A DNA stretch of 64,000 nt from Mixta mediterraneensis. Lineage in GTDB: Bacteria > Pseudomonadota > Gammaproteobacteria > Enterobacterales > Enterobacteriaceae. The position numbers were made by a program, and so were the translations under genes. Below the pieces are notes generated by a model. The model worked only from the letters and a program-made list of their open reading frames with translations, searched no databases and was not told where the DNA came from. The stretch covers positions 62,001 to 126,000 of the forward strand of contig NZ_JACFXY010000010.1 in NCBI RefSeq assembly GCF_014946725.1. Direction: 5' to 3'. This document shows, in pieces, positions 52,485 to 60,814 of this stretch. The stretch's first letter is position 1, and every line of letters begins with the position of its first letter.

Positions 52485-53447
52485 TCAGTAAAGCTGTTTT
52501 GCGGTGTCCAGCCAGTCACGTTTAAAAGGACGTTTCATATTTTCAATGGCATCAATAATGTCGTGATGCACCATTTTTTCGTTTTGAATCCCCACGCAAC
52601 GTCCGCCGTAACCCTGCATCAGCAGCTCGATCGAGTAAGCGCCCATACGTGATGCCAAAATACGGTCATAGGCGCAAGGCGCTCCGCCTCGCTGAATGTG
52701 ACCCAGGACAGTTGAGCGTGTTTCACGTTTGGTTTCTGTTTCAATAAAGCGCGCCAGATCGTCAATGTCGCAGATGTGCTCGGTAATAGCGACAATCGCA
52801 TGTTTTTTACCTTTGGCAATACCCGCTTTGATTTCCGCAACTAACTCTTCACGGGTATAAGGAATTTCTGGCAATACAATAAATTCACAACCGCCCGCAA
52901 TTGAGGCTGCCAGCGTCAGGTCGCCGCAATGACGGCCCATCACTTCAACAATTGAAATACGCTGGTGCGATGACGAGGTGTCACGTAAGCGGTCAATGGC
53001 TTCTACTACTGTTTCCAGCGCAGTGAAATAACCAATGGTGTAATCGGTGCCGGCAACATCGTTATCAATGGTGCCTGGCAGACCAATGCACGGAAAGCCC
53101 ACTTCAGTCAGGCGCTTTGCGCCCATGTAAGAGCCGTCACCGCCAATCACGACCAGCGCGTCAATGCCGCGCTTCTTCATGTTTTCGATAGCGACCTGGC
53201 GAATTTCTTCATTGCGAAATTCGGGAAAACGGGCAGAACCCAGGAAAGTACCGCCACGATTAATCATGTCTGACACGCTGTAGCGGTCCAGGTTGATCAT
53301 GCGATCTTCATACAAACCCAAATAGCCGTCATAGATACCAAAAACTTCCAGTCCTTCACTCAGCGCGGAGCGGACAACTCCGCGAATGGCTGCGTTCATG
53401 CCTGGGGCGTCACCGCCGCTGGTCAATACACCGATTTTTTTGATCAT
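52485..53447 (-). CDS. pfkA: 6-phosphofructokinase I
   Basis: A 320-residue glycolytic kinase, the E. coli length. It has the ATP-binding [18 protein letters not shown] and the catalytic GTIDNDV motif. The ATG at 53447 gives MIKKIGVL after an AGGTTG stretch. A Cra-like operator lies about 115 bp upstream. Confidence 0.96.
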   Translation of the reverse strand: MIKKIGVLTSGGDAPGMNAAIRGVVRSALSEGLEVFGIYDGYLGLYEDRMINLDRYSVSDMINRGGTFLGSARFPEFRNEEIRQVAIENMKKRGIDALVVIGGDGSYMGAKRLTEVGFPCIGLPGTIDNDVAGTDYTIGYFTALETVVEAIDRLRDTSSSHQRISIVEVMGRHCGDLTLAASIAGGCEFIVLPEIPYTREELVAEIKAGIAKGKKHAIVAITEHICDIDDLARFIETETKRETRSTVLGHIQRGGAPCAYDRILASRMGAYSIELLMQGYGGRCVGIQNEKMVHHDIIDAIENMKRPFKRDWLDTAKQLY

Positions 53448-53561
53448 GACAACCTCTGGATTGTTCAAAACGAAGGGTTAATCCTGCCTGTCGAACGCCG
53501 TTTTGCTGATTTATGCCAGGCGCGACTTACGATGGCAAATAGTATATCAAAGGCTTGCGGC

Positions 53562-53573
53562 TGAATTGATTCA
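53562..53573. promoter_or_regulatory. Probable Cra (FruR) operator upstream of pfkA
   Basis: TGAATTGATTCA differs at one position from the Cra consensus TGAATCGATTCA and is a perfect palindrome in its outer bases. pfkA is a known Cra-repressed gene in E. coli. Confidence 0.7.
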
Positions 53574-53652
53574 GGTCAGGCAAGTTTTCATTTATTTTTG
53601 CAGCAATGTTAGCGTCACGTCATTTTCATTTGTACTAAGTTGATTTTTTTAG

Positions 53653-54555
53653 TTAAAAACCGAGTGAATCCTGCTGTTCGAACGGTACTACAGAACAGGG
53701 ATCTTGATGGATTATTACGTCAGAGCCGGGGAATTTCTTAAGCAAGGCTTTCTCAACCTGATCAGCCACACGATGTGCCTGTACTAACGGTAGCTGATCC
53801 TCCAGCTCTAAATGCAGCTGAATAAATTTAGTTGGGCCAGATTGGCGTGTACGCAGATCGTGTACGCCCTGCACACCCGGCCAGTTAATCGCAACCTCAA
53901 GAATTTGCTGCCTTTCCTCTTCCGGTAAGGCACGGTCAAGCAATGACTGTACCGCCTCATATCCCATACGCAACGCGCTATAAAGGATAAAAACGCCAAT
54001 CCCCAATGCAAATAATGCATCAGCGCGGACAAAACCATAGCCACTTAATACTAGAGCAGCCAGGATTGCTCCGTTCATAATGACATCCGATTGGTAATGC
54101 AACATGTCAGCGCGTATCGCCTGACTGCGGGTTTTACGTACTACCCAACGCTGAAATGCCACCAGAGTTAACGTTGAAAATAACGCGACGACGGTAACAA
54201 CAATCCCGACGATAGGCGCACGTAATACATTGGGGGAAGCAAGATGTTGTAGACCCGTAAGGAACAGAAACAGGGCAGAACCAGAAATAAACATGCTTTG
54301 CGCCAGCGCCGCTAAAGATTCAGCTTTACCGTGGCCAAAAGTGTGATTGGCATCTGCGGGCTGTAGCGCGTAGCGAACCACCAGGAGATTAGTCAGCGAG
54401 GCAGCTATATCGACTAAAGAATCAACCAGCGCCGCTAGCAAGCTGACAGAACCGGTGTACCACCAGGCGAAAATTTTCACAATCAACAAGGTGCTAGCAA
54501 GGATAGTTGCTGCTAACGCTGCGCGTTTAACCAATCGAGCATAGGTGGGTTGCAT
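53653..54555 (-). CDS. fieF: Cation-efflux pump FieF
   Basis: A 300-residue CDF-family transporter, the E. coli length, with six membrane segments and a cytoplasmic C-terminal domain. Metal ligands of the transport site are Asp45 and Asp49 (LVDSLVDIA), with the partner motif HYQSDVIMN. It exports iron and zinc by proton antiport. In E. coli it lies next to cpxP; here about 2.1 kb of small genes intervene. Confidence 0.95.
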   Translation of the reverse strand: MQPTYARLVKRAALAATILASTLLIVKIFAWWYTGSVSLLAALVDSLVDIAASLTNLLVVRYALQPADANHTFGHGKAESLAALAQSMFISGSALFLFLTGLQHLASPNVLRAPIVGIVVTVVALFSTLTLVAFQRWVVRKTRSQAIRADMLHYQSDVIMNGAILAALVLSGYGFVRADALFALGIGVFILYSALRMGYEAVQSLLDRALPEEERQQILEVAINWPGVQGVHDLRTRQSGPTKFIQLHLELEDQLPLVQAHRVADQVEKALLKKFPGSDVIIHQDPCSVVPFEQQDSLGF

Positions 54556-54721
54556 ATCTGGCTCCCTTATACGCGTCCATTAAGGCGCATACCCAAACTG
54601 GGACAATAGCTTAAGTCTAACACCTGGGTTGCGGCTGCGCATAAAAGGCTGGTTCAACCGAGCTAGAGCGGTTGATTGAAGTGAGAGGGCGCGAAAAATT
54701 TCTGATAAAATCCAGATAAAA

Positions 54722-54760
54722 ACATGCCCCGACTTCGGGAAAGGCGGGGCAGTCTGCTTA
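54722..54760 (-). terminator. Probable terminator of the KGG gene
   Basis: On the minus strand, GCCCCGCC pairs with a downstream GGGGC around the CTTTCCCGAAGTC loop, followed by ATGTTTTTAT. It lies about 50 bp after the small gene's stop. Confidence 0.55.
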
Positions 54761-54805
54761 TTCTCATAAGCGCCAGATTAAAATACAGATCTAACAAGGC
54801 AAAGG

Positions 54806-54976
54806 CTAGCTACGGCCGCCATGGCTGTTTTTGCCGCCTTTTTTACCTGCCTCAGAGGCTTTTTCGCGGTCGTTTTTAAAGTTACCACCGCTGCTCTGAC
54901 CGCCTTTTTTGCCGGCTTCAGAGGCTTTTTGCGGGTTTTCTGCGAAATTACCTGAACCACCACGATGTTCTGCCAT
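54806..54976 (-). CDS. KGG-repeat stress-induced small protein (YciG-like)
   Basis: A 56-residue hydrophilic, glycine- and lysine-rich protein. It has two copies of the KGG motif, each in the context KASEAGKKGG, and the N-terminus MAEHRGGSGNF as in E. coli YciG. Proteins of this con-10/YciG type accumulate in stationary phase or stress in E. coli; YciG has been linked to motility and acid tolerance. An AGGAG-like GGAGTAA sequence precedes the ATG. Another frame in the same stretch is spurious. Confidence 0.9.
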   Translation of the reverse strand: MAEHRGGSGNFAENPQKASEAGKKGGQSSGGNFKNDREKASEAGKKGGKNSHGGRS

Positions 54977-55295
54977 AATTTACTCCGTTAATAGACGTAC
55001 TTTAGATTACATAATGTGGTTGAAGCTCTCCATTTTTCCCGGGATGTATCGCCTTCCTTGTTGCGACAAAATTAAGTATAGAACGCAGGCCCTGGCTCGC
55101 AAGCGCAGCGACAGGTTTATAACCTATTGTTTTATAATAGAATAAAAAAATAACACCCTTAATTAATTCATTATTTATTAACGGGTTAATTAATCTAAAA
55201 TTTTTTGGCATTTAATTTGCGCTGCGCTTAAGAAAAAAAGAAAACAAAAATTAATTAAGCAGAGCGGGAAAAATTAAATTAACAAGACAATTAAT

Positions 55296-55350
55296 AAGGG
55301 CTTTACTGGATTTAAGTCAGAGCGCGGAAAATACTCGTCGGAATAATGCG
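55296..55350 (+). repeat. Imperfect direct repeat flanking hicAB, copy A
   Basis: This copy shares the 16-base core AGTCAGAGCGCGGAAA and the tail GAATAATGnG with copy B at 56233-56290, plus a weaker match upstream (GGCT..ACTG.ATTT). The two copies bracket the hicAB locus. Confidence 0.7.
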
Positions 55351-55431
55351 TAAGTGCCAGTACTCGTTTAAGTTATAGCTTCTGACGGCGTTCAGAGCTA
55401 TTAAGCCACTACAGCACGTCAGACACACACA

Positions 55432-55463
55432 AAGAGCCCGCCTGGCGGGGGTTCTTTTTCTTT
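55432..55463 (+). terminator. Orphan terminator-like hairpin facing plus
   Basis: GCCCGCC-TGGCGGG followed by GGTTCTTTTTCTTTTT is a good plus-strand terminator. No plus-strand gene ends just before it. On the minus strand it lies 8 bp after the hicB stop, but with only a short T-run on that side. Confidence 0.6.
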
Positions 55464-55469
55464 TTGCTA

Positions 55470-55883
55470 TCACAACGCAGTTATACGCTCAAGCGCTGCC
55501 TGAGCCAAAAAGCCCGAACGGCTTTTAAACTCCGGGTGCGAAGCAACACAACGATCAATCCGGTCAATCAGTGATTTAGGTAAAGGTAACATGACGTTAA
55601 TTTTTTCCAAGCCGCCCAGCAAACGGATAACATCAACGTCAACCAGCGCCCATGTGTAATCCGCATAATCGGGATTTGCAGCCAGAGCCTCAACAGTAGA
55701 CACGGCGGGAATATCATGTCCCAACTCTACGGATAATACGATATGTCCAGTAATCGCCTCTTTTGCATTAGCTATGGCTTCATCCAGAGTATCACCTGCG
55801 GAAAAACATCCAGGCAAATCGGGAACAGTTACGCCGTATGCGTGCTCGCTGTCGCCAGCTTCGATTGCAATTGGATAAAAAAT
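55470..55883 (-). CDS. hicB: HicB-type antitoxin
   Basis: A protein of about 137 residues. The N-terminal half is the HicB RNase H-like fold (FYPIAIEAGDSEHAYGVTVP and DLPGCFSAGDTLDEAI) that masks HicA; the C-terminal part (LPLPKSLIDRIDR...RSGFLAQAAL) is a ribbon-helix-helix DNA-binding domain. The usual methionine before FYP is replaced by an ATT codon at 55881-55883. A GAGG site lies 7 nt before that ATT; the TTG two codons upstream is only 1 nt from it. I take ATT as the likely start. The frame is open much further upstream, but that part overlaps hicA in another frame. Confidence 0.85.
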   Translation of the reverse strand: MFYPIAIEAGDSEHAYGVTVPDLPGCFSAGDTLDEAIANAKEAITGHIVLSVELGHDIPAVSTVEALAANPDYADYTWALVDVDVIRLLGGLEKINVMLPLPKSLIDRIDRCVASHPEFKSRSGFLAQAALERITAL

Positions 55884-55909
55884 ATTCAAGCCTCTTCGGG
55901 TAAGCGGGG

Positions 55910-56089
55910 TTACATCCCCGCTTGTTTCCTGATGCTTTTTACCGTGCCAGTCGGTAAATCTTTTTTGGGGTGGGGTATCGTAACCAGACCCGGTTTTGTC
56001 GGGCAAGTAAAGTGGCGATGACTACCGTTTACCCTTACCAGGGTCCAGCCATCATCCTTGATTTCTACACTTAACTTCCTGCTATCCAT
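55910..56089 (-). CDS. hicA: HicA-type mRNA interferase toxin
   Basis: A 59-residue protein with a double-stranded RNA-binding-like fold. The catalytic histidine is in NGSHRHF (His24), and the block PTKPGLVTIPHPKKDLP is typical of the HicA/YcfA family. It cleaves mRNA until bound by HicB. The ATG at 56089 (MDSRKLS) was preferred to an upstream start by family length. It lies directly before hicB, as in most hicAB operons. Confidence 0.92.
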   Translation of the reverse strand: MDSRKLSVEIKDDGWTLVRVNGSHRHFTCPTKPGLVTIPHPKKDLPTGTVKSIRKQAGM

Positions 56090-56121
56090 CCCTATGCCCT
56101 GCTGTGTTCCGGTGAAATAAG

Positions 56122-56164
56122 AATAACCCCTTGATGGCAATCATTTAAGGGTGTTGGGGTTATT
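56122..56164. promoter_or_regulatory. Inverted repeat upstream of hicA (possible HicB operator)
   Basis: The arms AATAACCCC (56122-56130) and GGGGTTATT (56156-56164) are perfect inverted repeats 33-75 bp upstream of the hicA start. The HicB ribbon-helix-helix domain could bind such half-sites. It could also be a terminator-type hairpin; no T-run follows. Confidence 0.45.
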
Positions 56165-56232
56165 CATTCTGCCAGAAGCAGGAAATAAAAAACTCCGCCA
56201 GACGGGTTTCTCTTAATGTTGTCAGAGGGCGA

Positions 56233-56290
56233 AGGCTAACTGATTTTCGTCGTAGTCAGAGCGCGGAAACCCTCCTGCCAGAATAATGTG
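56233..56290 (+). repeat. Imperfect direct repeat flanking hicAB, copy B
   Basis: It is the partner of 55296-55350. The 16-base core AGTCAGAGCGCGGAAA is identical, the next 11 bases diverge, and the end GAATAATGTG differs by one base from copy A. Confidence 0.7.
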
Positions 56291-56393
56291 GGCTTTTGCA
56301 GAAGACGTTAGATGAAGCCGCGCGCTGCTCTTTTTTGATCATTTCTTTCTCACGAACCTGCGAAATAAACCTTCGGCTGAGAGTGAGAATCCA

Positions 56394-56585
56394 GTGCAGG
56401 GGCTGCCAGCTCTGAGCGAGAAACAGTCGGCAATGACTTTTCTCAAGGAAGCAGAGAGCGGCCAGCTGTTGAAAACGCTGGAAGGTGATGGCCTTCTTAT
56501 TGCCCTGCTTTGCCCTGGCACTGGCGCCCGATGGGGTGAGACCAGCACACTGCCTGTTAGCATTGTCGTTACAAAAATTCAGTAA
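56394..56585 (+). CDS. Doubtful small ORF of unknown function
   Basis: A 63-codon frame from GTG with an internal ATG at codon 14 (MTFLKEAESGQLLKTLEGDG). It has no recognisable ribosome site and no family that I know. The hydrophobic stretch LLIALLCPG is too short for a clear membrane segment. It may be a remnant or noncoding. Confidence 0.2.
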   Translation: MQGLPALSEKQSAMTFLKEAESGQLLKTLEGDGLLIALLCPGTGARWGETSTLPVSIVVTKIQ

Positions 56586-56622
56586 CTTTTTGATTTAAAG
56601 GATATTTAAAATAATTTTTTGT

Positions 56623-56685
56623 AAAAAAAACCCCACCATATAAATGGCGGGGAAGACAGGGATGGTGTCTATGGCAAGGAAAAAA
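56623..56685 (-). ncRNA. cpxQ: CpxQ sRNA (from the cpxP 3' end)
   Basis: On the minus strand, the end of cpxP and its 3' UTR read TTCCTTGCCATAGACACC, then ATCCCTGTCTTCCCC, then a hairpin with stem CCCCGCCAT/ATGGTGGGG and a run of eight T. This closely matches my memory of E. coli CpxQ, an Hfq-bound sRNA released from cpxP mRNA by RNase E that represses envelope protein mRNAs. The seed region upstream of the hairpin is preserved while the hairpin loop differs. Confidence 0.75.
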
Positions 56686-57199
56686 GGGATACTGGGTTAC
56701 TACTGGTATTACTTACTGCTTGCAGCGATGATGTTGGCTGCAAATTCGATAATTCGCGCAACTCATTGAGTCGCTGCTGGTAATTTTCCTGTAGCGTGGC
56801 TTGCTGCGCCGGCGTTAACAGGTGATACATCTGGTTTTGTACGCGCGCCATCTCGACGTGCTGCTCAATCTGAACCTGAGCAATTTTTTCCGCTTTTTCG
56901 CGAATGGCCGCTTCGTTAAACTTGTCCGCAGTCACTAAGTCGTGCATGGCTGCAATATCGTCAATACTTATCGCTGGACGATCATGTCGAGCCTGTTGCA
57001 TCAGGTCACGCATCTGTTGCCGTTGTTGTTCAGTCAACGCGATGCCATCGAACATGTGGCTTTGCGGATTTTGCGTCATACTGCCTGTCGTTAATCCGCT
57101 GTGATGCATCTCGTCAATCGTCGTCGTGTCTGCTGCTTCTGCGCTGGCATGACTAAGAACCATTGCGGAGGCAAGGACGACGGCGCTTACTTTGCGCAT
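56669..57199 (-). CDS. cpxP: Periplasmic Cpx pathway adaptor CpxP
   Basis: A 176-residue periplasmic protein with a signal peptide (about 1-22, ending SAEA) and two LTxxQ motifs, LTEQQRQQ and LTPAQQAT. CpxP dampens the sensor CpxA and helps DegP remove misfolded pili. It is divergent from cpxRA and shares a CpxR box with it. The C-terminal 25 residues are serine-rich and unlike E. coli CpxP. Confidence 0.92.
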   Translation of the reverse strand: MRKVSAVVLASAMVLSHASAEAADTTTIDEMHHSGLTTGSMTQNPQSHMFDGIALTEQQRQQMRDLMQQARHDRPAISIDDIAAMHDLVTADKFNEAAIREKAEKIAQVQIEQHVEMARVQNQMYHLLTPAQQATLQENYQQRLNELRELSNLQPTSSLQAVSNTSSNPVSLFSLP

Positions 57200-57278
57200 C
57201 GTTTACTCCAGTTCGTTCCATTTTGCGATTCAACGAGAGCCAGTGTACGGCGAAAGCTGCAAACATCCGTCAGGGGGT

Positions 57279-57293
57279 GTAAAACTACGTAAA
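57279..57293. promoter_or_regulatory. CpxR box between cpxP and cpxR
   Basis: GTAAAACTACGTAAA fits the CpxR consensus GTAAA-N5-GTAAA exactly. It lies 80 bp from the cpxP start and 55 bp from the cpxR start and should drive both. Confidence 0.88.
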
Positions 57294-57347
57294 GCGATGG
57301 ATTGGTGCGGTAGGAACACGCTATTTTGCCTGCGGAGGGCTACAAAA

Positions 57348-58046
57348 ATGAATAAAATCCTGTTGGTAGATGATGACCGCGAATTAACTTCGCTTTTGAA
57401 AGAACTGTTGGAAATGGAAGGTTTTGAAGTTGAAGTCGCCAGCGACGGTGAACAAGCACTAAACCTGCTTGATAACTCAATTGATCTGCTGTTACTTGAT
57501 GTCATGATGCCAAAGAAGAACGGCATCGACACATTGAAAGAATTACGTCAACAATATCAAACGCCTGTCATTATGTTGACCGCTCGCGGCAGCGAGTTAG
57601 ATCGTGTGCTCGGTCTGGAACTGGGTGCAGACGACTACTTGCCAAAACCGTTTAACGATCGTGAACTGGTTGCACGTATTCGCGCCATTCTGCGTCGCTC
57701 TAACTGGAGCGAACAGCAGCAGCAACATGACAACAGCTCACCGACCCTGGAAGTGGACTGCCTGCGTCTCAACCCAGGACGACAGGAAGCCAGTTTCGAT
57801 GACGAGACGCTGGATCTTACCGGCACCGAATTCACTCTGCTCTATCTTCTGGCGCAACATCTGGGACAGGTCGTGTCGCGCGAGCACCTGAGCCAGGAAG
57901 TGCTTGGCAAGCGTTTAACGCCATTTGACCGCGCCATTGATATGCATATCTCCAATTTACGGCGAAAATTGCCTGAGCGCCGTGATGGTCATCCCTGGTT
58001 TAAAACGTTGCGTGGCCGCGGCTATCTGATGGTTTCGGCATCATGA
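57348..58046 (+). CDS. cpxR: Response regulator CpxR
   Basis: A 232-residue OmpR-family regulator, the E. coli length. It has a receiver domain with the phosphoacceptor Asp51 (LLLLDVMMP) and a winged-helix DNA-binding domain (about 130-230). The ATG at 57348 gives MNKILLVDDD. Its last codons overlap cpxA by ATGA. Confidence 0.96.
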   Translation: MNKILLVDDDRELTSLLKELLEMEGFEVEVASDGEQALNLLDNSIDLLLLDVMMPKKNGIDTLKELRQQYQTPVIMLTARGSELDRVLGLELGADDYLPKPFNDRELVARIRAILRRSNWSEQQQQHDNSSPTLEVDCLRLNPGRQEASFDDETLDLTGTEFTLLYLLAQHLGQVVSREHLSQEVLGKRLTPFDRAIDMHISNLRRKLPERRDGHPWFKTLRGRGYLMVSAS

Positions 58047-59422
58047 TTGGAAGTTTGACCACCCGTATCTTCGCCATCTTCTGGTTAACGCTAGCGTTGG
58101 TGTTGATGCTGGTGTTAATGGTGCCCAAGCTGGATTCCCGGCAAATGACCTCGCTACTGCAAAATGAACAGCGGCAAGGCTTGATGATTGAGCAGCACGT
58201 GGAGGCGGAACTACTCCAGGATCCACCGAATGATTTGATGTGGTGGCGTCGGCTGTTTCGCGCTGTAGAAAAATGGGCACCGCCTGGTCAACGCTTGCTA
58301 CTGGTTACCAGCGAAGGTCGTGTGATTGGCGCGCAGCATAATGAAATGCAGGTAATTCGTAATTTTATTGGCCAGTCAGATAACGCCGATCATCCACAGA
58401 AAAAGAAATACGGGCGCGTAGAGTTGGTTGGGCCTTTCGCCGTGCGTGATGGCGAAGATAATTATCAGCTCTACATGATCCGTCCTGCCACCAGCTCCCA
58501 GCTCGACTTTGTCAATCTCCTTTTTGACCGTCCGCTATTGTTGTTAATTGTTACAATGCTCATCAGCTCGCCGTTGCTGTTGTGGCTGGCATGGAGCCTG
58601 GCGCGTCCGGCTCGTAAATTGAAATACGCTGCGGATGAGGTAGCAAGCGGTAATTTGCGTCAACACCCGGAACTGGAATCTGGCCCGCAAGAATTTTTAG
58701 CCGCAGGATCCAGCTTCAACCAAATGGTGAGCGCGCTCGAACGCATGATGAACGGTCAGCAGCGTTTACTTTCGGACATCAGCCATGAGTTGCGTACTCC
58801 GCTTACCCGCCTGCAACTGGCAACGGCTTTATTACGTCGTCGCCAGGGTGAAGGCAAAGAGCTGGAACGTATAGAAACGGAAGCACAACGGCTGGATGGC
58901 ATGATTAATGACTTGCTGGTGTTGTCGCGCACGCAGCATAAAAATGCGTTAATCAGCGAAGCGATGAAGGCGAACCAGCTCTGGAATGGCGTACTGGAAG
59001 ACGCTAAATTCGAAGCGGAACAGATGGGGAAAAAAATGGATATTCCTTATCCGCCTGGCCCGTGGCCGCTGTATGGCAATCCACATGCGCTGGAAAGTGC
59101 GCTAGAGAATATTGTGCGTAACGCGCTGCGCTATTCAAATTCTCATATCAGCGTGAGCTTCTCAGTGGATATTTCCGGTATCACCGTACACGTCGATGAT
59201 GATGGCCCCGGCGTGAGCGCTGAAGATCGTGAGCAAATTTTCCGCCCGTTCTATCGCACTGATGAGGCCCGCGATCGCGAATCCGGTGGGACCGGCTTAG
59301 GTTTGGCGATCGTGGATACCGCTATTCAGCAACACCATGGGTGGGTGAAAGCCGATGACAGCCCGCTTGGTGGCTTGCGTCTGACTATCTGGTTGCCGCT
59401 TTACTCCTCTGCCCGACAATAA
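58043..59422 (+). CDS. cpxA: Envelope stress sensor kinase CpxA
   Basis: A 459-residue sensor kinase. It has a membrane segment (about 8-27), a periplasmic sensor domain (28-163), a second membrane segment (about 164-186), HAMP, and a kinase core with His248 in [11 protein letters not shown] and N/G boxes [10 protein letters not shown] and [10 protein letters not shown]. It overlaps cpxR by 4 bp. In E. coli the gene after cpxA is yiiM; here trmL follows. Confidence 0.96.
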   Translation: MIGSLTTRIFAIFWLTLALVLMLVLMVPKLDSRQMTSLLQNEQRQGLMIEQHVEAELLQDPPNDLMWWRRLFRAVEKWAPPGQRLLLVTSEGRVIGAQHNEMQVIRNFIGQSDNADHPQKKKYGRVELVGPFAVRDGEDNYQLYMIRPATSSQLDFVNLLFDRPLLLLIVTMLISSPLLLWLAWSLARPARKLKYAADEVASGNLRQHPELESGPQEFLAAGSSFNQMVSALERMMNGQQRLLSDISHELRTPLTRLQLATALLRRRQGEGKELERIETEAQRLDGMINDLLVLSRTQHKNALISEAMKANQLWNGVLEDAKFEAEQMGKKMDIPYPPGPWPLYGNPHALESALENIVRNALRYSNSHISVSFSVDISGITVHVDDDGPGVSAEDREQIFRPFYRTDEARDRESGGTGLGLAIVDTAIQQHHGWVKADDSPLGGLRLTIWLPLYSSARQ

Positions 59423-59457
59423 TTTGTTATGCTTCGGCCCTTGTCATCGGGGGCCTT

Positions 59458-59928
59458 ATGCATATCGTATTATTTGAACCAGAAATCCCACCTAATACCG
59501 GCAACATTATTCGCCTTTGCGCTAATACCGGCTTTCAGCTGCATTTGATTGAACCCCTCGGCTTTGCCTGGGATGACAAACGTCTGCGCCGCGCCGGGCT
59601 GGATTATCACGAATTCACCGCCGTTAAAAAGCATGCCGGTTATCAGGCGTTTCTCGCTACTGAGCGCCCTGCCCGACTGTTTGCCTTAACCACCAAAGGC
59701 ACGCCTGTACACAGTGCTGTGCATTACCAGGCGGAAGATTACCTGCTGTTTGGACCAGAAAGTCGCGGCTTGCCCGCTGAAATCCTGGATGCCTTGCCGG
59801 CACAGCAGAAAATCCGCATTCCGATGATGGCAGAAAGTCGCAGCATGAATTTATCGAATGCGGTGTCAGTGGTGGTATATGAAGCGTGGCGCCAGCTGAA
59901 TTATGCTGGCGCGCTGATTAAACGCTAG
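59458..59928 (+). CDS. trmL: tRNA (cytidine/uridine-34-2'-O) methyltransferase TrmL
   Basis: A 156-residue SPOUT methyltransferase with [15 protein letters not shown] near the N-terminus and the knot motifs [11 protein letters not shown] and [17 protein letters not shown]. It modifies the wobble base of tRNA-Leu. Its end overlaps cysE by 4 bp on the other strand. Confidence 0.95.
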   Translation: MHIVLFEPEIPPNTGNIIRLCANTGFQLHLIEPLGFAWDDKRLRRAGLDYHEFTAVKKHAGYQAFLATERPARLFALTTKGTPVHSAVHYQAEDYLLFGPESRGLPAEILDALPAQQKIRIPMMAESRSMNLSNAVSVVVYEAWRQLNYAGALIKR

Positions 59929-60746
59929 ATGCCATCACCAAACTGGAATCCCGCCAGGCTACCATTGAAGTGCTGATCCATATCCATTGACGGTTTTTCG
60001 CTGCCGGGCTTGCCGACAATACGTGCGGGTACGCCCGCAGCGGTGGTATGGGGCGGAACCGGTTGTAAAACCACAGAACCCGCACCGATTTTAGCGCCGC
60101 GTCCCACTTCGATATTACCCAGGATTTTCGCTCCCGCGCCGACCATCACGCCTTCACGGATTTTTGGATGGCGATCGCCGCTGGTTTTTCCGGTGCCGCC
60201 GAGCGTTACCGATTGCAGGATCGATACATCGTTTTCAACCACAGCGGTTTCGCCAATCACAATGCCGGTTGCGTGGTCGAGCATGATGCCGCAACCAATT
60301 TTCGCTGCTGGATGAATATCTACCGCGAACGATACCGATATCTCATTTTGCAGATACACAGCAAGCGCACGACGCCCTTCGTTCCACAGCCAGTGGCCGA
60401 TACGATAAGCCTGCAAAGCATGGAATCCTTTAAGATAAAGCAACGGCGTCGAATATTTATCCACAGCGGGATCGCGCTGACGCACCGCCTGAATATCGTA
60501 GGCCGCCGAGGCGATCATTGATGCATCTTCACGATAGGCTTCTTCAACGATTTCGCGAATGGCAATCGCTGGCATAATTGGATTGGCGAGTTTATTCGCC
60601 AGCATGTAACTCAGCGCGCTGCCGAGATTTTCATGCTTAAGCAATGTCGCATGGTAAAAACTGGCCAACATTGGCTCACAATCTGCCAATGCGCGCGCTT
60701 CCGCTTTGATATTGTTCCAGACCATTTCTAACTCATCAGACGACAT
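59925..60746 (-). CDS. cysE: Serine O-acetyltransferase CysE
   Basis: A 273-residue enzyme that makes O-acetylserine for cysteine synthesis. It has an N-terminal helical domain and a C-terminal left-handed beta-helix of hexapeptide repeats (about 140-250), with catalytic His in [14 protein letters not shown]. The C-terminal tail that binds CysK ends GDGI, with the needed terminal isoleucine. It has the E. coli length. Confidence 0.96.
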   Translation of the reverse strand: MSSDELEMVWNNIKAEARALADCEPMLASFYHATLLKHENLGSALSYMLANKLANPIMPAIAIREIVEEAYREDASMIASAAYDIQAVRQRDPAVDKYSTPLLYLKGFHALQAYRIGHWLWNEGRRALAVYLQNEISVSFAVDIHPAAKIGCGIMLDHATGIVIGETAVVENDVSILQSVTLGGTGKTSGDRHPKIREGVMVGAGAKILGNIEVGRGAKIGAGSVVLQPVPPHTTAAGVPARIVGKPGSEKPSMDMDQHFNGSLAGFQFGDGI

Positions 60747-60763
60747 TGCTGTTTTCTCCCGAT

Positions 60764-60788
60764 AAAAAAAGCGCCTGAATTGGCGCTA
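60764..60788 (-). terminator. Terminator between gpsA and cysE
   Basis: On the minus strand AGCGCC-AATTCA-GGCGCT is followed by TTTTTT, between gpsA and cysE. It may reduce read-through from the secB-gpsA transcript into cysE. Confidence 0.7.
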
Positions 60789-60814
60789 CAGGTGATTACG
60801 CTTCGCTCCCTGCT

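Larger units (their letters stand above)
54977..55469. other. AT-rich spacer between the KGG gene and hicB
   Basis: I see no protein gene in these 493 bases. The part 55130-55300 is very AT-rich. An imperfect repeat (55296-55350) has a partner at 56233-56290. A plus-strand terminator-like hairpin lies at 55432-55462 without an obvious gene before it. Confidence 0.6.
56090..56668. other. Spacer between hicA and cpxP
   Basis: It contains the inverted repeat above, repeat copy B at 56233-56290, a doubtful 63-codon frame at 56394-56585 on the plus strand, and the 3' UTR of cpxP (CpxQ). I recognise nothing else. Confidence 0.6.

Noticed and set aside
54778..54963. A 61-codon minus-strand frame rich in Lys and Ala.
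   Set aside because: It is the wrong frame of the KGG gene at 54806-54976, which has the YciG N-terminus and repeats.
55884..56006. The long upstream extension of hicB to 56006.
   Set aside because: It overlaps hicA in another frame, has no HicB homology, and the family starts at FYPIAI.
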